DNA from: Lentzea californiensis
Lineage (GTDB): Bacteria > Actinomycetota > Actinomycetes > Mycobacteriales > Pseudonocardiaceae
Assembly (NCBI RefSeq): GCF_024648825.1
Contig: NZ_JANBBE010000010.1
Span: 248,001-312,000, forward strand
Reading direction: 5' to 3'
Length of the DNA: 64,000 nucleotides
The translations under genes and the position numbers were made by a program. Under the pieces are notes generated by a model. It had not been told where the DNA came from, did not search any database, and worked only from the letters and a program-made list of their open reading frames with translations. The stretch's first letter is position 1. Every line of letters begins with the position of its first letter. Of the stretch, positions 1-8,400 are shown piece after piece.

Positions 1-2
1 CG

Positions 3-209
3 CTGATCTGGAATCAAACCCACCTACGACACGCGCTGCGCGAGTACGAGCGACACTACAACGAGCACCGCACTCACCGATCACTCGCCGCCGCGGCACC
101 CTTGGGTGTCCGGCCCCAGCCTCTCGAACCCGATCAGATCGAACGCTTCGGGGTAGATCGGCAGGACCGTCTCGGCGGAGTCAACCACGAGTATCGCCAC
201 GCGGCTTAG
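3..209 (+). pseudogene. C-terminal fragment of an integrase-core (DDE) transposase, cut by the window edge
   Basis: An open frame from base 3 to a TAG at 207-209 encodes 68 residues containing HYNEHRTHRSL, the typical end of an rve/integrase-core domain, followed by a tail ending in LGGVNHEYRHAA. The same tail recurs at 4860-5089 in degraded form, and related tails (LINEYEPAAA) end the two complete IS copies in the window, so this belongs to the same broad transposase group. The N-terminal part lies outside the window, so I cannot tell whether the gene is intact. The IS5-type element to its right begins exactly at this stop codon. Confidence 0.7.
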
Positions 210-679
210 AACTCCCAACTCAATGAGAGGTTGCGGAGTCGGCGCCAGCAGATGATGGCGCAGGCCAGGCTGAGGAAGGCTTCGTGGATGTCGTCGCGGA
301 TCTCCCAGCGGATCCGCAGGCGGCGGAACCAGTGCAGCAGCGCGAAGGTCTGCTCGACCACCCAGCGGTGCACGCCCAGACCGGAGCCGTGTTCGCTGCC
401 TCGGCGAACGATCAGCGGCGTGATGCCCTTGGCGCGCACCAGCACGCGGTACTTGTCGTGGTCGTAGCCGCGGTCGGCGTACAGCTTCTCAGGCCGGAAC
501 CGCGGGCGGCCGCGCTTGCCTCGCACCGACGGGATCTGGTCGATCAGCGGCATCAACTGGGTGACATCGTTGCGGTTCCCGCCGGTGAGCGAGACGGCCA
601 GCGGGATGCCGTGTCCTTCGGTGATCAGGTGGTGTTTCGAGCCCGTTCTGGCGTGGTCGACCGGGCTCGCACCCGTTTT
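206..679 (-). CDS. IS5-type transposase, second frame (orfB), reached by -1 frameshift
   Basis: The second half of the transposase, about 158 residues, is read after a -1 slip at the heptamer at 676-682. It contains GSKHHLI, the second DDE region LYADRGYD and the C-terminal WVVEQTFALLHWFRRLR with the expected catalytic Glu (consensus E-x6-W-x-R-R). The frame is open further upstream (to 910), but that part is the antisense-like alternative reading of orfA and carries no transposase similarity. The last codons use the terminal repeat, and the stop lies just outside the element in the neighbouring transposase tail. Catalytic motifs are intact, so the element could be active. Confidence 0.8.
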   Translation of the reverse strand, partial: KTGASPVDHARTGSKHHLITEGHGIPLAVSLTGGNRNDVTQLMPLIDQIPSVRGKRGRPRFRPEKLYADRGYDHDKYRVLVRAKGITPLIVRRGSEHGSGLGVHRWVVEQTFALLHWFRRLRIRWEIRDDIHEAFLSLACAIICWRRLRNLSLSWEF

Positions 680-1096
680 GGGCCGCCTTTGAGGGCGCGG
701 ACGTGCGAGCCGTCGATCACCGCCCGCGACCAGTCCAGCTCGTCCGCGGCGTTGAGTTCGGCGAGCAGGTTCTCGTGCAGCCGCTGCCAGACGCCGGCCT
801 GGTGCCAGTCCCGCAGCCGACGCCACGCGGTCATGCCGGAGCCGAAGCCGAGTTCCTGGGGCAGGAACTCCCACGGGATGCCGGTGTAGAGCACGAAGAA
901 GATGCCGCACAACACCTTGCGGTCATCCAGCCGATTGCGACCCGGATGATCCGCACGACGCGGCACCACCGGGAGCAGCGGCTCGATCCGCGACCACAAC
1001 TCGTCGGACACGATCCAGGGAAGCTGATCACCCTTCCTCACGCCATGGTCAACACGCCGATGATCAACCGTATTCCAAGATCATTCTGTTAGGACT
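211..1096 (-). mobile_element. IS5-family-like insertion sequence with two overlapping transposase frames
   Basis: Two overlapping minus-strand frames encode the halves of an IS5/IS427-type DDE transposase. The ends are weakly defined: the left end (about 212-226, TCCCAACTCAATGA) and the reverse complement of the right end (about 1081-1095, TCCTAACAGAATGA) share 11 of 15 bases, consistent with imperfect terminal inverted repeats. TTAG borders the left end (206-209) and CTAG occurs just outside the right end (1098-1101). Elements of this group favour such 4-bp targets, but the two are not identical, so the duplication is uncertain. The element abuts the stop codon of the transposase tail at 3-209. 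Confidence 0.7.
625..1041 (-). CDS. IS5-type transposase, first frame (orfA)
   Basis: 138 residues. It opens with SDELWSRIEPLLP and continues with the DUF4096-like N-terminal domain of IS5/IS427 transposases (VLCGIFFVLYTGIPW, MTAWRRLRDWHQAGVW) and the first DDE region around VIDGSHVRA, where the first catalytic Asp is expected. The frame ends shortly after the slippery heptamer C-CCA-AAA (complement of 676-682). At that point a -1 shift joins it to the second frame. The short C-terminal tail produced without the shift looks random. The product should catalyse cut-and-paste transposition only as the fused protein. Confidence 0.85.
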   Translation of the reverse strand: MRKGDQLPWIVSDELWSRIEPLLPVVPRRADHPGRNRLDDRKVLCGIFFVLYTGIPWEFLPQELGFGSGMTAWRRLRDWHQAGVWQRLHENLLAELNAADELDWSRAVIDGSHVRALKGGPKRVRARSTTPERARNTT

Positions 1097-1142
1097 TCTA
1101 GGGTGAATCTGGAACGGCAGCACAGCGATCATACGTCCTATT

Positions 1143-1604
1143 CTACGTGCACACTGACACGTCGGCGATGAACGCACCGGAGCCGTTGCCGGGGTGGTCG
1201 TCGTTCGTTCGAAGAATGACGAATCCTGGGTTGGGCTGGTTGTTGACGAACGATGTGTCGTAGCCCGCATAGCGATAGATCGTCGGCGAGTAGTTGTTGC
1301 TGATTCTGGTGATGAGGCTGAATACCGGTCGGTCGGGCAGCGGGAAGCTCCACGGTGCAAGGTCGACCCATCCGGGCGGCCCGTTCGTTCCGGTGAACGC
1401 GACACCAGCCCAGATGCGGCTCTGCTGGTTCGGCTTGATCGTCACAATGCTGCCGGTCGGAGCCCACAGAGACGGCACACCAGACGACTTCTCCGGGACG
1501 AAGACGCCATGCTCGGTCTGGCAGTACGCCGCCGACGCCGGGACGACGGTAAGGAGCGATGCCGCGAACGAGGCGGTGATAGTAAGTACGACTGTCCGAA
1601 TCAT
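1143..1604 (-). CDS. small secreted protein of unknown function
   Basis: 153 residues when started at the ATG at 1604, chosen because AGGAGG (complement of 1611-1616) lies six bases upstream. An in-frame codon seven residues earlier has no such site. The N-terminus is a clear Sec signal peptide (MIRTVVLTITASFAASLL, cleavage after PASA). The mature chain of about 125 residues has Cys near its start (AAYCQ) and at its end (DVSVCT*), suggesting one disulfide, and is rich in Pro, Asn and Trp. I do not recognise the family. It is divergent from a LuxR regulator, with 95 bp between the starts, so that regulator may control it. Confidence 0.75.
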   Translation of the reverse strand: MIRTVVLTITASFAASLLTVVPASAAYCQTEHGVFVPEKSSGVPSLWAPTGSIVTIKPNQQSRIWAGVAFTGTNGPPGWVDLAPWSFPLPDRPVFSLITRISNNYSPTIYRYAGYDTSFVNNQPNPGFVILRTNDDHPGNGSGAFIADVSVCT

Positions 1605-1699
1605 AGTTGTCCTCCTTTGGATCAACGCAATCGTCGCGATGGAGGAGCTGCCGAGTAAATACGGACATTTGCGTACCGGGTGTGTCGTACGCTGGTTCT

Positions 1700-2440
1700 A
1701 TGGAGGACAGGCTGGGGTACTGGCTGGACGTCGTCCGAGACCTGCTTGCGGAACCGTTGACGGAGCTGCCGCTCCCGATGATTTTGAACGAGCTGGTGGC
1801 GACTTTCGGCGCTCAAGGTGGATCTTGGGTAGATCGGCACGCGAGCGGACACATCAACTACCAGCTGCTTGCGGGGATGAGGGTCGATCAAGAGACTGTC
1901 GCTTGGATGCGATCACGTCTTGATCAACATCCGCTGTTGTGTTGGTTTTCGGTGACCGGTGATCCTTCCGCGCAGACGATCGCACGGGTGCCGGGTCCCT
2001 TGATCGATCCCCGCTACGCGGAATGGGCCGGCGTCATAGGCGGCCTCGACGTCGAGCACCAGATGGCCATTCCGTTGACACTGCAGGGTGTGCGTCACCG
2101 GGCGTTCGTCATCGTCACCGGCGGAGAGGACTTCACCGAGCGGGATGTGCTGCTGGCTCGACGCCTGCAGGCACTTTTGATCGGTTTGGATCGGCAGGCC
2201 GGTGCGCTTGCCAGGTGGATGCCGCGCAAGCCGTGTGGTGAGGCAGGTCTGACCGCCCGTGAACTGGCTGTACTGAGCCTCATGGCCAACGGTCTGACTG
2301 CCCAGGCTGCAGCACGCAGGTTGCTGATCTCGCCTCGCACGGTGCAGAAGCATGTGGAGCACATCTACGCGAAACTGAGGGTGTCGGATCGGGTATCAGC
2401 GGTGTGCAGGGCTCAGTCGCTTGGCCTGGTGGGCCGTTAG
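1700..2440 (+). CDS. LuxR-family transcriptional regulator
   Basis: 246 residues from the ATG at 1700; the upstream in-frame region overlaps the divergent promoter and is unlikely to be coding. The first 170 residues form a variable sensor region that I do not recognise. The last 65 residues are a typical LuxR/NarL helix-turn-helix: LTARELAVLSLMANGLTAQA, then SPRTVQKHVEHIYAKLRV. There is no receiver domain, so it is probably not a classical response regulator. Divergence from the secreted protein at 1143-1604 suggests local control. The gene lies between mobile elements, and its ancestry is uncertain. Confidence 0.85.
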   Translation: MEDRLGYWLDVVRDLLAEPLTELPLPMILNELVATFGAQGGSWVDRHASGHINYQLLAGMRVDQETVAWMRSRLDQHPLLCWFSVTGDPSAQTIARVPGPLIDPRYAEWAGVIGGLDVEHQMAIPLTLQGVRHRAFVIVTGGEDFTERDVLLARRLQALLIGLDRQAGALARWMPRKPCGEAGLTARELAVLSLMANGLTAQAAARRLLISPRTVQKHVEHIYAKLRVSDRVSAVCRAQSLGLVGR

Positions 2441-2467
2441 GGCATACTGAGATTTGATGTGAGTTGA

Positions 2468-2695
2468 TCAGCAGTTCAACTCCAGGTCACGCATGTGATG
2501 ACGGTAGTCCTCAGATGGCGTCCTGCTCGGAATGCTGAAGTGGTACCAGTCGGACCGGCCTCCGGTGAAGCCGTCCACGAACACCGCGTAGCCGCCCACG
2601 TCGATGCCGAACTTGTGCTCGAAGCGGTCGTCACCCAGTGGTCCGGCGACACCGCACCACTGTGCCATCGCAACCACGTGTTCGTCACCGAACTC
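2468..2695 (-). pseudogene. 3' fragment of an unidentified gene ending at IS copy 1
   Basis: The last 75 or so codons of a minus-strand gene (FGDEHVVAMAQWCGVAGP, later GGYAVFVDGFTGGRSDWYHF, ending MRDLELNC). Upstream codons come from the end of the IS that begins at 2696, so the original 5' part is lost. The fragment is well-formed coding sequence, rich in aromatic residues. I do not recognise the family. No target duplication flanks this IS copy and the fragment on its other side looks unrelated, so a rearrangement as well as an insertion is likely. Confidence 0.5.
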
Positions 2696-3886
2696 TGTGG
2701 GGTGCCAGAACTCCGTACACATGCGTTGAGCTGCGGTGGTCGGGTCCTGTTGTTCGGTCGGCATGATCGTAAGCGTGGCGCTGCGACTGCTGTACCTCAT
2801 CTTTGTCAAGCTAAGTGGCTGGCTGGTCCTGCTCTGCCGGTCTTCGGCGGCGAAGGACGTCGAGTTGTTGGTGTTGCGGCATGAGGTCGCGGTGTTGCGC
2901 CGTACTCATGGTCGTCCGCAGTTGGATTGGGCTGACCGCGCTGTGCTGGCCGCGTTGGTGCGGCGACTTCCTCGCTGCCTACGGGAGCATCGGTTGGTGT
3001 CTCCGGGCACGGTGTTGCGGTGGCATCGGCGCCTGGTCGCCAAGAAGTGGACCTACCCGAATCAGAGTGGCCGCCCGCGGGTCGACGAGGCGGTGGTGGC
3101 TTTGATCGAGCGTATGGCGCGGGAGAACACGGGCTGGGGTTACCGCCGGATCCACGGTGAACTGCTCAAGCTCGGCCACCGGACCGCCGTCACGACTGTT
3201 CGTCGTGTGCTGAAGCGACTTCGGATTCCGCCCTCGCCGACTCGGGACACCGACATGTCGTGGCGGCGGTTTCTGCGTGCTCAGGCGGCGAGCATGCTGG
3301 CGTGCGACTTCTTCCACGTCGACTGCGTCGTCACGCTGAAACGGGTGTACGTGTTCTTCGTGATGGAGGTCGGCACCCGCTACGTCCACATACTCGGGAC
3401 CACCACCAACCCTGATGGTCTGTGGACCACGCAGCAAGCTCGCAACTTCCTCATGGAGCTGGACGACCGGGCCAACGAGTTTCGATTTCTGGTCCGTGAC
3501 CGGGCCGGCCAGTTCACGGTGTCGTTCGACTCGGTTCTTGCTGACGCCGGTATCGACGTCGTGAAGATCCCACCGCGGTGTCCACGAGCCAACTGTTACG
3601 CGGAACGGTTTGTCGGCACTGTCAGACGCGAGCTCACCGACCGGCTGCTCATCATCAACGAGCGTCACCTCAACTCAGTGCTGAACCGCTACGTCTCTCA
3701 CTACAACCACCGGCGACCACACCGAGCGCGACACCACACTCCACCACGACCCGATCACCCGATCGGAGACCCAGGCTGTAGATCTGTACGTCGTCGGCGA
3801 GTGCTCGGCGGCTTGATCAACGAGTACGAACCTGCAGCGGCTTGATCCGCAGGTCAAGCCGCTGAGCCATGTTTCGGCACCCCACA
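2696..3886 (+). mobile_element. complete 1191-bp IS, copy 1 (integrase-core type)
   Basis: It is bounded by terminal inverted repeats TGTGGGGTGCCAGAAC at the left and the complement of TGTGGGGTGCCGAAAC at the right. It carries one transposase gene and is very similar to copy 2 at 15223-16414. No direct target duplication is visible (flanks GAACTC and GGGCGT), and different gene fragments adjoin the two ends, so this copy has probably been involved in recombination. At least four partial relics of the same or closely related elements lie nearby (4860-5089, 5127-5178, 8848-8985, 17882-17950). Confidence 0.9.
2763..3845 (+). CDS. integrase-core (DDE) transposase of IS copy 1
   Basis: 360 residues from the ATG at 2763; a GTG 27 bases upstream is also possible. 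The N-terminal region VELLVLRHEVAVLRR and an HTH-like segment (YRRIHGELLKLGHR) precede the rve core. Catalytic residues are visible: Asp in CDFFHVDCV, Asp in VRDRAGQFT and Glu in NCYAERFVGTVRRE. It ends HYNHRRPHRARHH and LGGLINEYEPAAA. The family is a common actinobacterial single-ORF integrase-type transposase related to IS3/IS481 groups. It is intact by motif and nearly identical to the copy at 15290-16372. Confidence 0.9.
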   Translation: MIVSVALRLLYLIFVKLSGWLVLLCRSSAAKDVELLVLRHEVAVLRRTHGRPQLDWADRAVLAALVRRLPRCLREHRLVSPGTVLRWHRRLVAKKWTYPNQSGRPRVDEAVVALIERMARENTGWGYRRIHGELLKLGHRTAVTTVRRVLKRLRIPPSPTRDTDMSWRRFLRAQAASMLACDFFHVDCVVTLKRVYVFFVMEVGTRYVHILGTTTNPDGLWTTQQARNFLMELDDRANEFRFLVRDRAGQFTVSFDSVLADAGIDVVKIPPRCPRANCYAERFVGTVRRELTDRLLIINERHLNSVLNRYVSHYNHRRPHRARHHTPPRPDHPIGDPGCRSVRRRRVLGGLINEYEPAAA

Positions 3887-4241
3887 GGGCGTCCAGCCGT
3901 GCGCGCAGGTCACGTTCGGCGGTGCGTTGCCGGCGCATGGCCAGGTACAGCGCGATGAGGGCGCCGCCACCGGCGACGATGCTCAACGCGATCTTAACGG
4001 CGTCGAGCATCGCCGTCACGTAATCCTTGCCCTGGATGGCGGCGCTCTGGTCGGCCTTGACCGACGCGACTCGCGCGAGCCAGCCGAACGTGAACCACAG
4101 CGCGCCGCCGGCGACCATCATCAGCGCTGCCAGTTCCACCAGGAGCCCGAGCCAGGGGAACCGGTCGCCGGATACGGGCTGGCGCCGAGCCCCCAGGGCT
4201 CGGCGCCAGCGTGAACCAGGCCTGGATCCAGTGATGGTCAT
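3887..4241 (-). pseudogene. 5' fragment of a membrane protein gene truncated by IS copy 1
   Basis: About 118 residues survive, beginning MTITGSRPGSR at the ATG at 4241. Two membrane segments are visible (around LGLLVELAALMMVAGGALWF and IALSIVAGGGALIALYLAM). They are followed by a basic linker, RRQRTAERDLRARLDA, at which the IS begins. This architecture (two helices, then RRQ...AERD) is seen at the N-terminus of some actinobacterial pentapeptide-repeat membrane proteins. The identification is tentative because the diagnostic part is missing. The frame continues into IS DNA without meaning. Confidence 0.5.
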
Positions 4242-4276
4242 GTTCCTAGTTCGTCAGAAGATCGCTTCGTGCAACA

Positions 4277-4308
4277 CCGTCCGATGGTGTGACGGCACCA
4301 TCGGACGG
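4277..4308 (-). terminator. hairpin after the ABC-exporter tail
   Basis: A perfect 13-bp inverted repeat (CCGTCCGATGGTG / CACCATCGGACGG) with a 6-nt loop lies 8 bp past the stop codon of the minus-strand fragment 4317-4395. No long T-run follows, which is common for actinobacterial terminators. It lies in the gap before the membrane-protein fragment that starts at 4241. Confidence 0.55.
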
Positions 4309-4316
4309 TCGGCAGG

Positions 4317-4395
4317 TCAGCCGGGCATCTCGTCCAGGTACGCCTGCGCCTGCGACGTGAACAGGTCGGCGTAACCGGCCTTGGCCACCATCGGC
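4317..4395 (-). pseudogene. 3' tail fragment resembling an ABC exporter ATPase/permease
   Basis: The minus-strand frame ends VAKAGYADLFTSQAQAYLDE before a TGA at 4317. The pattern GxYADLFxxQAxAY is the usual extreme C-terminus of fused ABC exporter subunits, and GC at codon third positions is very high, as in real genes here. Only about 25 codons remain; upstream sequence no longer matches in any frame. It is followed by the hairpin at 4277-4308, as expected for a native gene end. The likely interpretation is a remnant of the chromosomal gene that once lay beyond the tRNA-Leu terminator. Confidence 0.4.
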
Positions 4396-4511
4396 GACTT
4401 TCCCGTCGGACGCACCGGCACCACCGATGCATTCCTGGGCAACCCGCGCGTGCCCGTCGGAGAGAAGAAGCGACTGGAAGTCGAGCACGTCCGCGGACTC
4501 GAAGTGGCGTA
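4396..4511. other. gene debris without an intact ORF
   Basis: No complete gene is visible. The plus-strand reading 4409-4512 has high third-position GC and ends VEHVRGLEVA before a TAG, so it may be the end of a lost gene, but I recognise nothing. The stretch sits between the ABC-exporter tail and the duplicated tRNA terminator. Confidence 0.3.
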
Positions 4512-4592
4512 GAAACGCAAAACAGGTGCTCAAGTGGACTTGAGCACCTGCCACGTGAATGTGGCAAATCTGCCACATTTTGGTGTCCGAGG
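4512..4592 (-). repeat. att-like direct repeat, left copy (terminator plus last 12 nt of tRNA-Leu)
   Basis: These 81 bases match 18802-18882 in the same orientation, with only six mismatches confined to 4557-4574. The copy contains the strong terminator stem CAGGTGCTCAAG / CTTGAGCACCTG, an AT-rich spacer and TGGTGTCCGAGG, which is the complement of the CCA end and acceptor strand of the tRNA-Leu at 18871-18956. After base 4592 the tRNA sequence stops. This is the arrangement left when an element integrates at a tRNA 3' end. It is interpreted as the far attachment site of the island 4593-18882. Confidence 0.75.
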
Positions 4593-4859
4593 CCGGAGCG
4601 GACCACTACGCGCACGCGCTCTATCAGCGGTTTTTGCTGAAGCTCGTCGGCTGACAGCTCTGCGCGCACGCATCAGATCCACTGTGGTGCGCGAGCCGTA
4701 GCTGTGCGGTTCAAAGGGGGACTTGACCCCCCACATGTAGCAAGCGTGCGCAGCTCGTGTGTTCATGAGCTATTGGATAGCTCGAAACTAGTATAGAGGG
4801 CCAGTCGGCACGATTCAATCTCTCGTCACTAGGTTCTGTTGACTGGATCCAAGAACTTT
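4593..4859. other. island left edge, no intact gene
   Basis: No gene is supported. A short plus-strand frame continuing from the tRNA remnant (AGADHYAHALYQRFLLKLVG then TGA at about 4654) may be the end of a lost gene. Around 4706-4735 the minus strand reads GGGGGGTCAAGTCCCCC, which resembles a tRNA T-arm, but no tRNA can be folded. Base composition falls to a more AT-rich level around 4750-4850, unlike the neighbouring chromosome. Confidence 0.3.
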
Positions 4860-5089
4860 CGCGGCGAGCTGTTCGACGGCACGCTGATGTGGAATCAGGC
4901 ACCTCTCCGGCAGGCGCTGAGTGACCGCGAGCGGCACTACAACGAGCACCGCACCACCGATCACGCTTTGGCGTGACACTCCTGTTGGTCCGGCCTCAGC
5001 CTGTCGAACCCGCTCAGGTCGAACGCCTCGCCGTAGATCGGCAAGACCGACTCGGCGGAGTCATCCACGAGTATGGCCAAGCTGCTTAA
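4860..5089 (+). pseudogene. C-terminal relic of an integrase-core transposase
   Basis: The reading FRGELFDGTLMWNQAPLRQA then DRERHYNEHRTTDHALA parallels the transposase tail at 3-209. It stops prematurely at about 4974, and the remainder (RPQPVEPAQVERLAVDRQDR, LGGVIHEYGQAA then TAA) continues in another frame. A small deletion has therefore broken the end. No inverted-repeat ends were found, so this is a fragment. Confidence 0.65.
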
Positions 5090-5126
5090 CCTGCATGGAC
5101 GTAGTTTCCGGCACGCGCAGGGTTGA

Positions 5127-5178
5127 TCAACGAGTATGAACCCGCAGAGGCGTGATCCGCAGGTCATACTGCTGGGCC
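5127..5178 (+). repeat. right-end relic of the integrase-type IS
   Basis: GGTTGATCAACGAGTATGAA followed by a GCAGAGGCGTGATCCGCAGG-like stretch matches the last codons (GLINEYEPA) and 3' end of IS copies 1 and 2. The outer TGTGGGGTGCC repeat is not present. It lies just past the 3' end of the NACHT gene at 5442-8590. The remaining 5179-5441 holds no gene I can support: a 96-codon minus-strand frame exists there but lacks a convincing start. Confidence 0.55.
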
Positions 5179-5441
5179 GTGTTCCTCAAAAGACCGCGAC
5201 CTCGGCCGAGTCCCGCTGGCCATGAGGACCAGCGACTAAAGCTCAACAGCCACCAGGGGTCCGCGTTCATCCGTCGCCTGGGGTCAAAATTCGCGGCAAG
5301 GTTACGAGTGAGGTCGCTGTCGCCTGTGGTGCTGTGCCAGTCGGCTGCCTGCAAATCTGGGCAGGACAAGGCTCTCGGCAAGAACTCCATCCCAAGTATG
5401 GCACCAGCAGGGATCAACCTGCTCGGGCCGGTTGTTCGGCA

Positions 5442-8400
5442 TCAATCCTTGTCCGACAGGCGGGCCAGTTCGTCGAGCGTGTCCTCGCGCACCTCGACGG
5501 TGCGCAGCAGAGTCCACGGGCGTAGCAGCCGACAGTCCAAGAGCCAATGAGTGGGCACCTGTTGGTCGGCAAGGCTGGGGCAGGCTTGCCGGAGACTGAG
5601 GTTGCGCTCCTCTGTCGCACGGATCTGTGCGCGTTCGATCTCTCCGACCAAGTTCTCGATTGCCTGCTTCGCATCCGGCTCGCGAGCGATGCGCTGCGTG
5701 CCGAGCCGGGCGATCACCGTGTCGAAGGCTGATGGGCTTCTCAGTCGGGCGACAAGAGCCAGGGTGTCTTCTCCGGTTCGTGCATTGGTCGTTGCTGTGC
5801 GCAACGGATAGCTGCTCATCAGAAACCGGATGAGGAGGAAGGACGCCGAGCTCAGTGCCATCAAGATCAGTGCTGCCAGAGGAACGTACTTTGCCAGCAG
5901 CAGCAACGAAATAGACGCGGTGGCAACGATCAGCAGCGCTGCCAGGACGTAGCCGATCTTGCGCCAGGAGGGGCGAAGCATCAGTCCGATTGTCGTCAAC
6001 AGCTGCAGACAGGCTGCCCTGCCTCCCCATTTGATCAACTCGGAGTACCGTTGACGCAGCCAGTTCGGCAGTCGTGATCCACCGAGGACCAGCATCACGG
6101 CCGGCAGCAGTGGCCACCACGCAATCCTGCTGCCAGCGCCGTTCTTCACCGACCAGATGACTGCCGCAGGCCAGAGCCCTCCATACGCCGTGATTGCTGC
6201 GACGGTTGCCAGCGATCCCGCTGCGGTTTTGAACAACAAGTAGCCGACCGATATGAAGCAGAAGGCAGTGTGCACCGCCAAGGCCACGGCTATCGCGCAG
6301 CCTCTCAGGACTCTGTACTCGATCAACGTACTGCGGGACATCGAGTCGTTGAGGCGACCGCCTCCACGCCGAAGGGCGGCTTGCGAGAACATCGTGGAAA
6401 TGATCAGGACCGCGACCATCACGAAAATGATGCTTGCGATGTAGCCGCCCACAGCTTGAGTGGACGTAGGCCCGAGATCGAAGATCACTGAGGCTGACAG
6501 CGCAAGAAATCCGCCGATGGAGAAGACGATGGCGATGGGCTGGGCGATGCTCAGGAGGGTGAGCAGGGCAAGGAAATCCGATGACTGGGCGAGGCGTTTG
6601 ATCTGAGCCACTGTGGAGGCTCGTTTACGGTACAGGTCGGTCGATGCCGCGAGGCCGAGCAGAGCCGTCCGGATCTGGGCACGCAGCTGGGGACTGAGGC
6701 TGGGAAGGAAGCCCGCGCTGCGGAAGGCTCCCTCGCGAAGCAGCTCGTTGCGCGACCGGAAGGCCTCGGTGAGGAGCTTCTCGGCAACAGTCGGGCTGGC
6801 GAGCAAAACGAAGTTCAGCGCCCGCCGCTTGTCGAGTCTGCTCCCGGCTTCCCATGCGCGGATGATGATGCGGTCGACGTACTCCCGCAAGAGTTCAGAG
6901 ACGGTGTCTACACGGCTCTCGAGCCCGGTCGAGAGGATGCTCAGGAGATGCAAACATCCATCGGGCCAGTGGAATTCTTCCGCCTCAACCTGGCGAGTGT
7001 AGGCCGACAACCGCGAAAGCGCCTCGTTGATCAGCGGAGCGGTGTCGTGCTGTTCCTGGATCTGGAGCAGACTGACCGCGGTTTCGCGCCACTGATCGTT
7101 ATCCAACAGCGATGTGACTGGCACTCGGCGTCTTTCTCGGATCACCACGCAGGTTGCGAAGTACTCCTGGAAGCGCCGGTGCACGAACGAAAACGTGGCT
7201 TTGCCTGCCGTGTTCATGTCGACGCGGCCGAGCTTCGTGTACTCCAACGCGTCAAGGACGGTGTCGAGCCAACGTGGTGTCAGCGTATCGAGCCCACAGG
7301 CGGAGTCCAACAGCATGGCCCGTGTGGGCGTGAGACCCATGCGTGGTACTGAGCCCATGAGGAAGGCGATCTCCTCGGCTCCAGCGCGAATGAAGACGAT
7401 CTCGATGGCAAATCGGGCCTTGATGCGCTGCGCGTCTCGCTGGAGCCGGTGATCGAGGTAGTCCTCGAACACCGCGTGAGAGTTGGCGGGGAGTGCGTAC
7501 TGCTCCGCATGTGCTCGCACAGCAGACCGAGGAACATCGGATTGCCTGCGAACGTCGCGATGTCGTGCGACGCCGTCGCCAGGCCGGATCGCAGCGCGCG
7601 GTCGACGGGCCGGTCGAGATCTGCCCGCCGGATCAGCTTGTGCTGTTGTCGCTGGGAGAGTCGGAGAATCCTGAACCGGGTGAACTGAGCAAGGTCTGGG
7701 CTGGTGAAATCCCGCGAGGCGACGATCCCGCGGCAACGGGTGAAGGGCCCGAGGAAGTCCGCGATGGCTTGGGCGTATAGCGGCGCGACTCGTCGTGTGT
7801 CCTCAGCGGACAGGAGGTCGGGGATCTCGTCGAAGGAGTCGAACAGGAACAGCCAGGTGCCTTCGTCGAGCCCGCGATCGAACTCGTTGTCCAGCAGCTC
7901 TTGAACGTCGCGGCTGTTGGCCTCGTTGAGACTAGCCAGCACAAAAGACTTGATCTTGTCCTCGCGCACCTCGTCAGGCCGGACGTCGAGCTGTTTGAGG
8001 TTAATGTAGAGCGGAATGACCGCCCGTACGTTTCTGCTCTTCGCGGCCTGCTTGGCCAGCACTCGAGCGAGGTGCCGCAGCGCGATGCTCTTGCCGGCTC
8101 CGGGCTCGCCTTCCAGCAGAACCAGCGGCATGCTGCTGCGGCCAAGCGCTTGGGAGAGCGACCGGACGCGACGAAGCGACGAGCGGCGGAACGGCAACAC
8201 CTTGCGCATCCAGCGCCGACTCCACGTCTGCTCTATCTCCACCTCGGCTTCGAGCTCCGCGTACTTCTCATCTCGCCAATCCTCCTGAAGCTCCAGGTGG
8301 CGTAGTTGATTGTCGACGTGGAGGGCGAACATCTGACGCTTGCGGCGGCGGCGCCGTTCGGCGCTGAGCCGTCGTCCGGCGACCCACTTGACGAGATTCC

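Noticed and set aside
4706-4735. T-arm-like sequence GGGGGGTCAAGTCCCCC on the minus strand
   Set aside because: No acceptor, D or anticodon arm could be paired around it, so it is not called a tRNA; it may be an old att remnant.
7505-7736. Independent start for the second NACHT frame
   Set aside because: The codons before about 7505 in that frame are out-of-frame noise; the continuation is explained by a frameshift, not by a second gene.
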